Shown here: in pieces, positions 7,494 to 14,489 of the stretch
How positions within the stretch are numbered: position 1 is the stretch's first letter
Layout: each line of letters starts with the position of its first letter
From: JALYGJ01 sp036558545
GTDB lineage: Bacteria; Chloroflexota; Limnocylindria; Limnocylindrales; CSP1-4
Reading direction: 5' to 3'
Length of the DNA stretch: 26,687 nt
NCBI GenBank assembly: GCA_036558545.1
Contig: DATBFJ010000080.1
Span: forward strand, 1-26,687
Translations under genes and position numbers: made by a program
The notes under the pieces: model-generated
What the model was told of the DNA's origin: nothing
Seen by the model: only the letters and a program-made list of their open reading frames with translations
The model's database searches: none

Positions 7494-8045
7494 ATGTCAC
7501 GTATCGGCAGGCTTGCCATTGCCATTCCCAGCGGTGTCGACGTCCAGATCGAGGGCAACCACGTCGTGGTCAAGGGCCCCAAGGGCGAGCTTCAGCGCGA
7601 CTTTGCGCCGGAGATGCGCATCGTCCGCGAAGACGGTGAGCTGCGCGTTGAGCGGCCTTCGGACGACAAGCGCTACAAGGAGCTCCACGGCCTCTCGCGC
7701 ACCCTGCTGGCGAACATGGTCACTGGCGTAACGACGGGCTTCCGCAAGGGCCTCGAGATCACCGGCGTGGGCTATCGCGCCCAGCTCGTCGGCAACAAGC
7801 TGCAGCTCAACCTGGGCTACAGCCACCCAATCGAGATCGATCCGCCGAAGGGCGTGTCATTTGAGGTCGAGAACCCGACCCGCCTGGCGGTCGTCGGTAT
7901 CGACAAGGAGCTCGTCGGCCACGTCGCAGCGCGCGTCCGAGCCACCCGCAAACCCGAGCCCTACAAGGGCAAGGGCGTTCGCTACGCCGGTGAGCAGATC
8001 CGGCGCAAGGCGGGCAAGGCGGGCAAGATCGGAGGCAAGAAGTGA
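7494..8045 (+). CDS. rplF: 50S ribosomal protein L6
   Basis: The 183-residue protein begins MSRIGRLAIAIPSGVDVQI and ends with the L6 signature PEPYKGKGVRYAGEQIRRK followed by a basic tail. The two tandem L6 folds are covered (GVGYRAQLVGNKLQLNLGYS starts the second). L6 lies near the sarcin-ricin loop and elongation-factor binding site. Length is normal. It starts six nucleotides after rpsH and its stop overlaps rplR as GTGA. Confidence 0.97.
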   Translation: MSRIGRLAIAIPSGVDVQIEGNHVVVKGPKGELQRDFAPEMRIVREDGELRVERPSDDKRYKELHGLSRTLLANMVTGVTTGFRKGLEITGVGYRAQLVGNKLQLNLGYSHPIEIDPPKGVSFEVENPTRLAVVGIDKELVGHVAARVRATRKPEPYKGKGVRYAGEQIRRKAGKAGKIGGKK

Positions 8046-8407
8046 GCACGGCCATGGTCAAGACTCACGCTGCACGCCAGAAGCGCCACGTGCGCATTCG
8101 CCTGACTCTCGCCGGGTCGACGCAGCGGCCCCGCCTGGCAATCTTCCGCAGCCTCAACCAGATCTACGCCCAGGTCATCGACGACAGCGCCGGCAAGACT
8201 CTTGCCGCCGCGTCCTCGCTCGAGTCGGGCGTGCGCACCTCGAAGGGCACCAAGTCGGAGCAGGCCAAGCTGGTCGGCCGGCTGCTCGCCGATCGCGCAC
8301 GTGCTGCCGGCGTCCAGCAGGTCGTCTTCGATCGAGCCGGCTTCCGCTACCACGGCCGTGTTCGCGCGCTGGCTGACGCCGCGCGCGAGGCCGGGCTCGA
8401 CTTCTAG
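8042..8407 (+). CDS. rplR: 50S ribosomal protein L18
   Basis: The 121-residue product has RPRLAIFRSLNQIYAQVIDD, a central GRLLADRARAAGVQQVVFDR and the ending RVRALADAAREAGLDF, all typical of L18, which binds 5S rRNA with L5. The start is GTG 8042 overlapping the rplF stop; an in-frame ATG at 8054 is an alternative that would remove four residues. After the stop there is a 19-nt gap containing the rpsE ribosome binding site. Confidence 0.96.
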   Translation: MSTAMVKTHAARQKRHVRIRLTLAGSTQRPRLAIFRSLNQIYAQVIDDSAGKTLAAASSLESGVRTSKGTKSEQAKLVGRLLADRARAAGVQQVVFDRAGFRYHGRVRALADAAREAGLDF

Positions 8408-8414
8408 TTCGAAC

Positions 8415-8420
8415 AAGGAG
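8415..8420 (+). promoter_or_regulatory. Ribosome binding site deciding the TTG start of rpsE
   Basis: AAGGAG lies six nucleotides upstream of TTG 8427, in the short gap after rplR. It is what supports a TTG start for S5 rather than a longer product reaching back into rplR. Confidence 0.8.
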
Positions 8421-8426
8421 AAACCA

Positions 8427-8978
8427 TTGCCCAGGATCGACCCTGGTCGCCTGACGCTCGAAGAGCGCGTCGTCCAGATCAACCGAGTTGCCAAAGTCGT
8501 CAAGGGTGGCCGACGGTTCAGCTTCAGCGCAGTCGTCGTCGTTGGTGACGGCGCCGGCCACGTCGGCGTTGGGCTGGGCAAGGCGGGCGAGGTCCCCGAG
8601 GCGATCCGCAAGGGCGTCGAGGACGCCAAGAAGCACCTGATCAAGGTGCCCATGGTCGGCACGACCATTCCCCACGAGGTTACCCAGCGGTATGGCGCGA
8701 GCACCGTTCTGCTCAAGCCGGCCTCCCAGGGCACGGGCGTCATCGCAGGAGGTTCCGTCCGTGCGGTGGTTACCGCCGCGGGGATCCACGACATCCTGAG
8801 CAAGTCGCTGGGCTCGACCAACCCGGTCAACGTTGTCCGTGCCACGCACGAGGCGCTGCGCAGCATGCACAGCGCCGAGGAGCTCGGCCAGCGCCGCGGC
8901 AAGGCACTGCGCAGCGTGATCAGTGGCCAGCCATCAGCAACCCAGGCCAGCCAGGAGGTGCCTGCAGATGCCCGGTAA
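8427..8978 (+). CDS. rpsE: 30S ribosomal protein S5 (TTG start)
   Basis: The conserved part reads PRIDPGRLTLEERVVQINR, RVAKVVKGGRRFSFSA and VVGDGAGHVGVGLGKA, then the second domain with GTGVIAGGSVRAVV. S5 lies at the mRNA entry channel and affects decoding accuracy. No ATG or GTG gives the correct N-terminus; TTG at 8427 does, yielding 183 residues, with AAGGAG (8415-8420) six nucleotides upstream. Longer in-frame starts lie inside rplR. The C-terminal 15 residues are a Ser/Ala/Gln-rich tail, and the last 11 nt overlap rpmD. Confidence 0.95.
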   Translation: MPRIDPGRLTLEERVVQINRVAKVVKGGRRFSFSAVVVVGDGAGHVGVGLGKAGEVPEAIRKGVEDAKKHLIKVPMVGTTIPHEVTQRYGASTVLLKPASQGTGVIAGGSVRAVVTAAGIHDILSKSLGSTNPVNVVRATHEALRSMHSAEELGQRRGKALRSVISGQPSATQASQEVPADAR

Positions 8979-9189
8979 GCTGCGGGTCACGCTCGTCAAG
9001 AGCCCCATCAGCCACAACCCTGCAAACCGGGCAACGGTCAGGGCGCTCGGCCTGCACCGGATCGGCGAGACGGTCGAGATCAACGACACGCCCGCAGTTC
9101 GCGGCATGGTCCGTGCCGTGCGCTTCCTCGTCAGCGTGGAGGAGCCGGCCGCAGCGAAGGCGGAGTCCAAGGAAAAGGCAAGCGAATGA
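8968..9189 (+). CDS. rpmD: 50S ribosomal protein L30
   Basis: From ATG 8968 the product is 73 residues: a 58-residue L30 core (KLRVTLVKSPISHNPANRA, then ALGLHRIGETVEINDTPAV and GMVRAVRFLVSVEE) plus a tail of about 15 Ala/Lys/Glu residues. AGGAGGTG at 8953-8960, inside the end of rpsE, is seven nucleotides before the ATG and decides this start over the in-frame ATG at 8923. L30 is a peripheral large-subunit protein missing from some bacteria. Its stop overlaps rplO as ATGA. Confidence 0.96.
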   Translation: MPGKLRVTLVKSPISHNPANRATVRALGLHRIGETVEINDTPAVRGMVRAVRFLVSVEEPAAAKAESKEKASE

Positions 9190-9926
9190 AACTGCATGAT
9201 CTGAAGCCGGCGCCCGGCTCGCGCCGACCTCGTACGCGTGTCGGCCGTGGCATCGCTGCGGGGCAAGGCAAGACCGCCGGCCGCGGCACCAAGGGCCAGC
9301 GATCCCGCGCGGGCGCATCCATCCCGGCCTGGTTCGAAGGCGGCCAAACACCCATCCACGTTCGCGTGCCCAAGCTGCGTGGCTTCAAGAACCGCTTCAA
9401 GATCGAGTATGCCGTCGTCAACGTGGGCCAGATCTCGGCCTACGCCGAGGCCGGCCGATTCGGCGTCGAGGCCGAGCAGCCAAAGGCTGCCAAGTCCAAG
9501 GCATCCGATCAGCCGGTAGTGACCGTCAACGCGGAAGTGCTGGCGAACTCGGGCCTGATTCGCGGCGACGACAAGCCGCTCAAGGTTCTGGGACAGGGCG
9601 AGGTGAGCCAAAAGCTCTTCGTCGCGGCTCAGGCATTCAGTGCCAGCGCGCGCAAGAAGATCGAGGACGCCGGTGGCTTCGTCCAGCTTCTGGACGTGCT
9701 CGAGCAGCCGGAGAACACGGCGCAGACTGAGCCAGTTGAGCAGGCGCCAGCACCCGAGTCAAAGCAGAGCTCTGAGTCGGTCGCAGTCACCGATGCAAAA
9801 CCTGAGCGCAAGTCGAAGGCCTCAGCGAAAGCTGCCGAAGACAGCGAAACTACGCAGGCCACCGCCGAGGAAAAGCCGGCGGCCAAGCCTCGTCGCCGAC
9901 AGACCAAGAGCGACGAGTCTGACTGA
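9186..9926 (+). CDS. rplO: 50S ribosomal protein L15 with long C-terminal extension
   Basis: L15 is recognised by MKLHDLKPAPGSRRPRTRVG, GQGKTAGRGTKGQ and FEGGQTPIHVRVPKLRGF. The C-terminal globular part follows (VTVNAEVLANSGLI, then LKVLGQGEVSQKLFVAAQAF). That core ends near residue 176, but the frame continues to residue 246. The extra 70 residues are rich in Glu, Ala, Thr, Ser and Lys and end SDESD, likely disordered. There is also a roughly 15-residue insert near residue 95. L15 is a late-assembling protein of the large subunit. The extension runs up to the secY gap. Confidence 0.94.
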   Translation: MKLHDLKPAPGSRRPRTRVGRGIAAGQGKTAGRGTKGQRSRAGASIPAWFEGGQTPIHVRVPKLRGFKNRFKIEYAVVNVGQISAYAEAGRFGVEAEQPKAAKSKASDQPVVTVNAEVLANSGLIRGDDKPLKVLGQGEVSQKLFVAAQAFSASARKKIEDAGGFVQLLDVLEQPENTAQTEPVEQAPAPESKQSSESVAVTDAKPERKSKASAKAAEDSETTQATAEEKPAAKPRRRQTKSDESD

Positions 9927-9958
9927 GTGGGCGTCGTAGCGTCACAGACATCGCCCAC
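9927..9958 (+). other. Inverted repeat / stem-loop between rplO and secY
   Basis: GTGGGCG (9927-9933), directly after the rplO stop, is the exact reverse complement of CGCCCAC (9952-9958), giving a 7-bp stem with an 18-nt loop. No T-run follows, so it is not a standard intrinsic terminator. It may mark an RNA processing or pausing site separating ribosomal protein genes from secY; that role is inference. Confidence 0.45.
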
Positions 9959-9986
9959 AGCCAGCCGTAGGAGAGGGTTCTAGAGC

Positions 9987-11288
9987 GTGTTCGAGGCGCT
10001 GGTCAATGCATTCCGCGCGCCGGACATTCGCCGGCGCATTCTGTTTGTGCTCGGAATGCTCGTCGTCTACCGCGCCCTGGCCGTAGTGCCGGTGCCAGCG
10101 GTCGACCGCACCGCGGTCGCAAACCTCGTGGAGCAGCAGCAATTCCTGCAGCTGCTCGACCTGTTCAGCGGCGGTGGCCTGCGCTCCTTCTCGATCGTCG
10201 CAATGGGTGTCAACCCGTACATCAACGCCTCGATCATCATGCAGCTGATGACCGGCGTCGTGCCGCGCCTCCAGGCGCTGTCGCGCGAAGGAGAGTACGG
10301 CCGCACCCGCATCAACCAGTACACGCGCTACCTGACCGTGCCGCTCGCGCTCCTGCAGGCGTATGGCTATCTCGCCATCCTGTCATCGCAGAGCATCGTC
10401 ACGGATTTCGACATCCTCAGCCTCGCCACGCTGACCCAGATGGTCACGCTGGCGGCCGGCACTGTCCTGGCCATGTGGATTGGCGAACTGATCACCGAAC
10501 GCGGTATCGGCAACGGCATCAGCTTCATCATCTTTGCCGGCATCGCGGCGCGCATCCCGCAAGGCCTTGCCTCGTACCTGTCAAACCCCGACATCGCCGG
10601 CGGCATCGCCTTCGTGATCCTCGCCCTGGTCGTGGTCGCGGTGATCGTGTACATCCAGGAAGGACAGCGGCGCATCCCGATCCAATACGCCAGCCGCGTG
10701 AGAGGCAGACGCATGTATCAGGGCGGAGCGACGTTCCTGCCGTTGCGCGTCAACCAGGCCGGCGTCATTCCGATCATCTTCGCGGTGAGCATCCTGCTCT
10801 TCCCGACCCAGATCGCTTCGTACTTCGCAACACCTGCGGGAACGCCTGAAGGGACTGCAACGCTGATCAACCAGATCGCTGACGGAATCGTCAACTTCCT
10901 GAGCCCCCAGGGCATCCCGTACATCATCTTCTACTTCCTGTTAACCATGGGCTTCACCTACTTCTACACGGCCTTCACGTTCAAGCCGGATGAAACCGCC
11001 GACCAGCTACGCAAGAACGGCGGATTCATTCCTGGCATCAGACCGGGTGCGCCAACGCGTGATTACCTGCAGCGCGTCGTGTTCCGCCTGAGCCTCGCCG
11101 GAGCCATATTCCTGGGCCTGGTGGCGGTGTCGCCGCTGATCCTTTCGCGCATCTTTGCCGGCGGCGTCATCGGCAGCTTCGCCTTGGGCGGCACTGCCCT
11201 GCTCATCGTTGTCTCGGTCGTGGTCGAGACCATGAAACAGATCGAAGCGCAGTTGATGATGCGCAACTACGAAGGCTTCATCAGGTGA
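9987..11288 (+). CDS. secY: Protein translocase subunit SecY
   Basis: The 433-residue product has the ten hydrophobic segments of SecY, the channel of the Sec translocon in the cytoplasmic membrane. GVNPYINASIIMQLM is the conserved TM2 region, ITERGIGNGISFIIFAGI falls in mid-protein, and RGRRMYQGGATFLPLRVNQA is the cytoplasmic loop before TM7. The end (TMKQIEAQLMMRNYEGFIR) is canonical. The start is GTG 9987, with AGGAGAGG at 9969-9976 upstream. Its stop overlaps adk as GTGA. SecE and SecG are not in this window. Confidence 0.97.
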   Translation: MFEALVNAFRAPDIRRRILFVLGMLVVYRALAVVPVPAVDRTAVANLVEQQQFLQLLDLFSGGGLRSFSIVAMGVNPYINASIIMQLMTGVVPRLQALSREGEYGRTRINQYTRYLTVPLALLQAYGYLAILSSQSIVTDFDILSLATLTQMVTLAAGTVLAMWIGELITERGIGNGISFIIFAGIAARIPQGLASYLSNPDIAGGIAFVILALVVVAVIVYIQEGQRRIPIQYASRVRGRRMYQGGATFLPLRVNQAGVIPIIFAVSILLFPTQIASYFATPAGTPEGTATLINQIADGIVNFLSPQGIPYIIFYFLLTMGFTYFYTAFTFKPDETADQLRKNGGFIPGIRPGAPTRDYLQRVVFRLSLAGAIFLGLVAVSPLILSRIFAGGVIGSFALGGTALLIVVSVVVETMKQIEAQLMMRNYEGFIR

Positions 11289-11944
11289 AGGTCTACGTCA
11301 TGGTCGGCGGCCCGGGTGCCGGCAAAGGCACCCAGGCGTCCCTCCTGGCGCAGAAGCTCGGTCTCCTCCATCTGTCGTCGGGCGATCTTTTCCGTGACAA
11401 CATCAAGCGCGAGACGCCGCTCGGCAAGAAGGTCAAGGGCTACCTCGATAAAGGCGCGCTGGTTCCCGACGACCTGACGGTTCAAATGATCGAGACGCGC
11501 CTCGATTTGCCCGACGCGCACAACGGTGTTGTACTCGATGGTTTCCCGCGCACCCGCGCGCAGGCCGAGGCGCTCGACAAGATGCTGGCCAAGCGCGATG
11601 CCAAGGTCGACCAGGCGCTCTTCGTCGACGTTGACAAGGAAGAAGTCATTCGACGGCTATCCGGCCGCTGGCTGTGTTCCAAGACGCCCGATCACGTTTA
11701 CCACGCCATCGCCAAGCCGCCCAAGGTTGCTGGCAAATGCGATATCGATGGCGCGCCACTGGTCCAGCGTGACGACGACAAGCCGGAGACAATCCGCGCC
11801 CGCCTGGAGCAGCAGCTTCCGCCCATGTTCGAGGTGGTCGACTACTACGCTCAGCACAAGGTGCTGAGCACCGTCGACGCCAACCGGCCCATCGACGAGG
11901 TCTCCGACGCGCTGATAAGGGCCATCGCGCAACCGGTACGCTGA
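11285..11944 (+). CDS. adk: Adenylate kinase
   Basis: This 219-residue enzyme interconverts ATP + AMP and 2 ADP in the cytoplasm. It shows the P-loop GGPGAGKGT (residues 8-16), the AMP-binding SSGDLFRD (31-38) and LDGFPRT (84-90, with Arg89). It is the long form with a LID domain. The LID metal-site positions are C131, T134, C152 and D155, so the second cysteine of the usual Cys-x2-Cys...Cys-x2-Asp/Cys site is Thr, and one extra residue precedes VYH. Zinc binding is therefore uncertain. GTG 11285 overlaps the secY stop; secY-adk-map is the usual order. Confidence 0.96.
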   Translation: MKVYVMVGGPGAGKGTQASLLAQKLGLLHLSSGDLFRDNIKRETPLGKKVKGYLDKGALVPDDLTVQMIETRLDLPDAHNGVVLDGFPRTRAQAEALDKMLAKRDAKVDQALFVDVDKEEVIRRLSGRWLCSKTPDHVYHAIAKPPKVAGKCDIDGAPLVQRDDDKPETIRARLEQQLPPMFEVVDYYAQHKVLSTVDANRPIDEVSDALIRAIAQPVR

Positions 11945-11948
11945 TCAC

Positions 11949-12752
11949 ATGTCCGGGGATCGTCGGGTAACGCTCAAGAGCCTGGGCCAGATCGAGAAGA
12001 TGGCCGTCGCCGGCCGCCTCGTGGCCGACACGCTCGACGCGGTGGGCAAAGAGCTCAAGCCGGGCATGACGACGCTCGATCTCGATCGCATGGCCGAGGA
12101 GATGATCCGCGGACGGGGTGGCATCCCATCGTTCATTGGGGTACCTGGTCGCCTCGAGCCCTTCAAACACACGCTGTGCGTGTCGATCGACGACGAGATC
12201 GTCCACGGGGTACCCGGTCCGCGACGCATTCGCGACGGCCAGATCGTGTCGATTGATGCTGGCGCGATCGTGGACGGCTGGCACGGCGACGGCGCTCGGA
12301 CGTTCATCGTCGGCGAAGTGCCGCGGCCGGTCCGCGACCTGGTCGAGAACACCGAGCGCGCCATGTACGCCGGCATTGCCGCGGCCGTGCCGGGTAATTA
12401 CCTCTCCGATATCTCTGCGGCCATCGAGGATGTGGCGGAAGAGAACGGCTACGGCGTGATTCGCGCCTTCGTTGGGCACGGCATCGGAACGGAGATGCAC
12501 GAAGAGCCGCAGGTCACCAACTACCGCACCGGATCCAAGGGCCGTCGTATCGAGCCGGGCCTGTGCCTGGCCATCGAGCCGATGTTCACACTCGGCGGCT
12601 ACAACGTGCGCATCCGCGAGGACGGCTGGACGGTAGTTACCGCGGATGGCGTCCTGGCCGCGCACTGGGAGCACAGCATCGCCGTGATGGCCGACGGTCC
12701 ACGAATACTCACCCGAGCCAACTCGGGTGCAGCCAGCGCCGACGCCGCCTAG
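11949..12752 (+). CDS. map: Methionine aminopeptidase, type I
   Basis: This cytoplasmic metalloprotease removes the initiator methionine. At 267 residues it is a type Ia enzyme without an N-terminal zinc finger. The metal ligands are all present: D103 (SIDAGA), D114 (GDGART), H177 (GHGIG), E210 (AIEPM) and E241 (WEHS); H86 (IVHG) and H184 are the usual active-site histidines. The last 15 residues are a weakly conserved tail, and the DNA coding for it contains a perfect 8-bp inverted repeat. It starts four nucleotides after adk. Confidence 0.97.
   Translation: MSGDRRVTLKSLGQIEKMAVAGRLVADTLDAVGKELKPGMTTLDLDRMAEEMIRGRGGIPSFIGVPGRLEPFKHTLCVSIDDEIVHGVPGPRRIRDGQIVSIDAGAIVDGWHGDGARTFIVGEVPRPVRDLVENTERAMYAGIAAAVPGNYLSDISAAIEDVAEENGYGVIRAFVGHGIGTEMHEEPQVTNYRTGSKGRRIEPGLCLAIEPMFTLGGYNVRIREDGWTVVTADGVLAAHWEHSIAVMADGPRILTRANSGAASADAA
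12710..12729 (+). other. Perfect 8-bp inverted repeat at the 3' end of map
   Basis: CACCCGAG (12710-12717), loop CCAA, CTCGGGTG (12722-12729) form a perfect tetraloop hairpin ending 20 nt before the last codon-stop unit of map. No T-run follows. It could pause transcription or protect the upstream mRNA end before the lipoprotein gene; function is not shown. Confidence 0.5.
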
Positions 12753-12779
12753 CGACGACGCAGATTGGGGGGAGTTCGA

Positions 12780-13937
12780 GTGTCCAATCTATTGGGACGT
12801 GTCCTGTTTGCCGTTGTCATGGTCGGCGCGCTGGCTGGCTGCGTGACCGTGCAAACGCCTGCCGGTCCCGTGGCTTCGCGGCCCAGCGTGACTTCGTCGA
12901 CGTCTCCTTCGGTCGCGACCAGCGTCCCTCCGGTGGTCGGGCCTTCCGCGGCGACTGTCGTGGCGTCGCCCACGCCGGGTGCCGTTGTCGCCACCTTGAA
13001 CGCCGCCGCCAACGGCACCGGCAGCATCGTCTACATAAAGGCGGGCGACGTGTGGCTGGCTTCTCCTGACGGATCTGATGCGCGTCAGCTCACGACTGAC
13101 GGCGCCCGGTCCGGCTATCACGACCCGACTCAGGCCGCTGACGGAACGATTCTGGCTTTGCAGGGCCCGTCCACGCTGGTCGCCCTTGACCGATCGAGCG
13201 GGGCACAGATACGGCCGCCGGTGACGTTGCCGGTCCTCGAGAACGGCGCCGAGGGCCTTGTCGTGTCACCCGACGCGGCTCACATCTCATACACCACCAC
13301 CGGTTTTGGAAAGACGGTCGACCCTCGCTTCGGGACGCCGAATGGCGCGTTCATCTACGGCGGAACCGACGTGGCGACGCCTGATGGCAGATCGTTGCCC
13401 AACGCGGCAGTTGCGGGCGCGATCTTTCCGGAATGGGTCGACGCCACGACCCTCGTCATGTCAGACGGAACCAGGCTGTACCTCGATCCAGTCGGCGGCC
13501 AGCCGAGCGTGTGGCTCGACCTTTCGAATGGCTGCTTGACGGACGTTGGCTGTCCAGCCGATCAGGGACCGGCGGCCAACCTGACCGATCCGGCCATCAG
13601 CGCTGATGACCGGGTGATCTCGGCCGTTTACAAGCCGTACTACGGCGACGGTGGCCGCCTCGTAGGCCGTCTCGATGCGTCGCCGCCGAGCGATCCTGCC
13701 TCGACCTGCGTGCTCCCTGGGCAGGAGAACTTCTCCGATCCAGGGTCATTCGCTCCCGGCGATAGCGCCTTTGCCTACGACGACACAAGCTTCGATCCGA
13801 ATACGCTGACGTCGACGGCGGGGCAGGGGATCCACGTCCTCGAGCTGGATCTGGGCGCCAACGACTGTGGTGCGTCAAGCTCGCAACTCGTCATTGCTGG
13901 TGGAGCTCAGCCGGAATGGGGTCCGCTCGCCCCATGA
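12780..13937 (+). CDS. Putative lipoprotein with TolB/WD40-like beta-propeller repeats
   Basis: I do not recognise a named family. The chosen start is GTG 12780, because GGGGGGAG (12766-12773) stands six nucleotides upstream; TTG 12765 lies inside that site. The 385-residue product begins with a hydrophobic signal segment ending in the lipobox LAGC (Cys21). A Ser/Thr/Pro/Val-rich linker follows to about residue 75. Then come repeats like those of TolB or WD40 propellers: GSIVYIKAGDVWLASPDG, DGTILALQG, VSPDAAHISYTT, MSDGTRLYLDPVGG, and a final AQPEWGPLAP. It is probably anchored to the outer face of the membrane, ligand unknown. Its place between map and infA is unusual. Confidence 0.8.
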   Translation: MSNLLGRVLFAVVMVGALAGCVTVQTPAGPVASRPSVTSSTSPSVATSVPPVVGPSAATVVASPTPGAVVATLNAAANGTGSIVYIKAGDVWLASPDGSDARQLTTDGARSGYHDPTQAADGTILALQGPSTLVALDRSSGAQIRPPVTLPVLENGAEGLVVSPDAAHISYTTTGFGKTVDPRFGTPNGAFIYGGTDVATPDGRSLPNAAVAGAIFPEWVDATTLVMSDGTRLYLDPVGGQPSVWLDLSNGCLTDVGCPADQGPAANLTDPAISADDRVISAVYKPYYGDGGRLVGRLDASPPSDPASTCVLPGQENFSDPGSFAPGDSAFAYDDTSFDPNTLTSTAGQGIHVLELDLGANDCGASSSQLVIAGGAQPEWGPLAP

Positions 13938-13956
13938 GGTGAGCAGGCCGTCACCT
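13937..13956 (+). terminator. Weak candidate terminator after the lipoprotein gene
   Basis: AGGTGA (13937-13942) and TCACCT (13951-13956) form a 6-bp stem with an 8-nt loop starting at the lipoprotein stop codon. The downstream sequence has only short T groups (ggtttcttgg), so intrinsic termination would be inefficient at best. Confidence 0.3.
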
Positions 13957-13976
13957 GAAAGGTTTCTTGGTCGCGT

Positions 13977-14006
13977 TTGCCGTAAACGTTGAGACTCTGG
14001 TACACT
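13977..14006 (+). promoter_or_regulatory. Candidate promoter of the infA-rpmJ-rpsM-rpsK-rpsD-rpoA-rplQ unit
   Basis: TTGCCG (13977-13982) and TACACT (14001-14006) are spaced by 18 nt, and TGG directly precedes the -10 box, giving an extended -10 (TGnTAnnnT). It lies in the largest gap of the window. Transcription would begin near 14013, leaving a 112-nt leader before infA. Confidence 0.55.
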
Positions 14007-14043
14007 TCGCGATCGTGCGTCGGACCGTGTTCGTCGCATCCTG

Positions 14044-14075
14044 AGCGCTCGGCGGGCGGTCCCAGCCGGATCGCT
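14044..14075 (+). other. Predicted stem-loop in the infA leader
   Basis: AGCG (14044-14047) pairs with CGCT (14072-14075), and inside it CGGC (14050-14053) pairs with GCCG (14065-14068), around an 11-nt loop, with a small internal loop between the stems. It lies midway in the predicted 112-nt leader. An autoregulatory role, such as the S4 binding site in the alpha operon of enterobacteria, is only a possibility. Confidence 0.3.
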
Positions 14076-14124
14076 GAGCCATCTATTCACCATTGAATTT
14101 GAACGAGGGAGTTTGCCGCCGCCT

Positions 14125-14343
14125 GTGGCCAAGAAGGACGCGATCGAAGTAGAAGGAACGGTCATCGAGCCGTTGCCGAACGCGATGTTCGCCATCGAAT
14201 TGGAGAACAAGCACCGCGTCCTGGCCCACATCAGCGGCAAGCTGCGGATGAACTTCATCCGCATCCTGCCCGGCGACAGAGTTCGCGTCGAGCTGTCGCC
14301 GTACGACCTCTCTCGCGGACGCATCACATACCGGCTGAAGTAG
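14125..14343 (+). CDS. infA: Translation initiation factor IF-1
   Basis: From GTG 14125 the product is 72 residues, the exact IF-1 length, starting MAKKDAIEVEGTVIEPLPN and including AHISGKLRMNFIRILPGD and VELSPYDLSRGRI. IF-1 is a small OB-fold protein that binds the 30S A site during initiation. An upstream in-frame TTG (14113) would add four residues, but it is one base from the GAGGGAG ribosome binding site (14105-14111), so GTG 14125 is preferred even though its spacing of 13 nt is long. It opens the alpha block. Confidence 0.95.
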   Translation: MAKKDAIEVEGTVIEPLPNAMFAIELENKHRVLAHISGKLRMNFIRILPGDRVRVELSPYDLSRGRITYRLK

Positions 14344-14369
14344 TCAGTCGGACGCAAGGAATTCAGGGA

Positions 14370-14483
14370 ATGAAGGTTTCGGCATCAGTCAAGACGCGTT
14401 GCGATAACTGCAAGATCATCCGCCGCCACGGCGTCGTGATGTGCATCTGCACGAATCCAAAGCACAAGCAGCGGCAGGGTTAG
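14370..14483 (+). CDS. rpmJ: 50S ribosomal protein L36 (zinc-binding form)
   Basis: This 37-residue protein reads MKVSASVKTRCDNCKIIRR at its start and ends NPKHKQRQG. It has the L36 zinc ligands C11, C14, C27 and H32, so it is the cysteine-containing version. L36 is the smallest ribosomal protein and helps organise 23S rRNA near the elongation-factor site. AAGGA (14356-14360) is nine nucleotides upstream. It lies between infA and rpsM as usual. Confidence 0.97.
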   Translation: MKVSASVKTRCDNCKIIRRHGVVMCICTNPKHKQRQG

Positions 14484-14489
14484 CGACTT

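Noticed and set aside
8202..8426. Longer S5 beginning at 8202
   Set aside because: The added residues are an out-of-frame reading of rplR; TTG 8427 with AAGGAG matches the family N-terminus.
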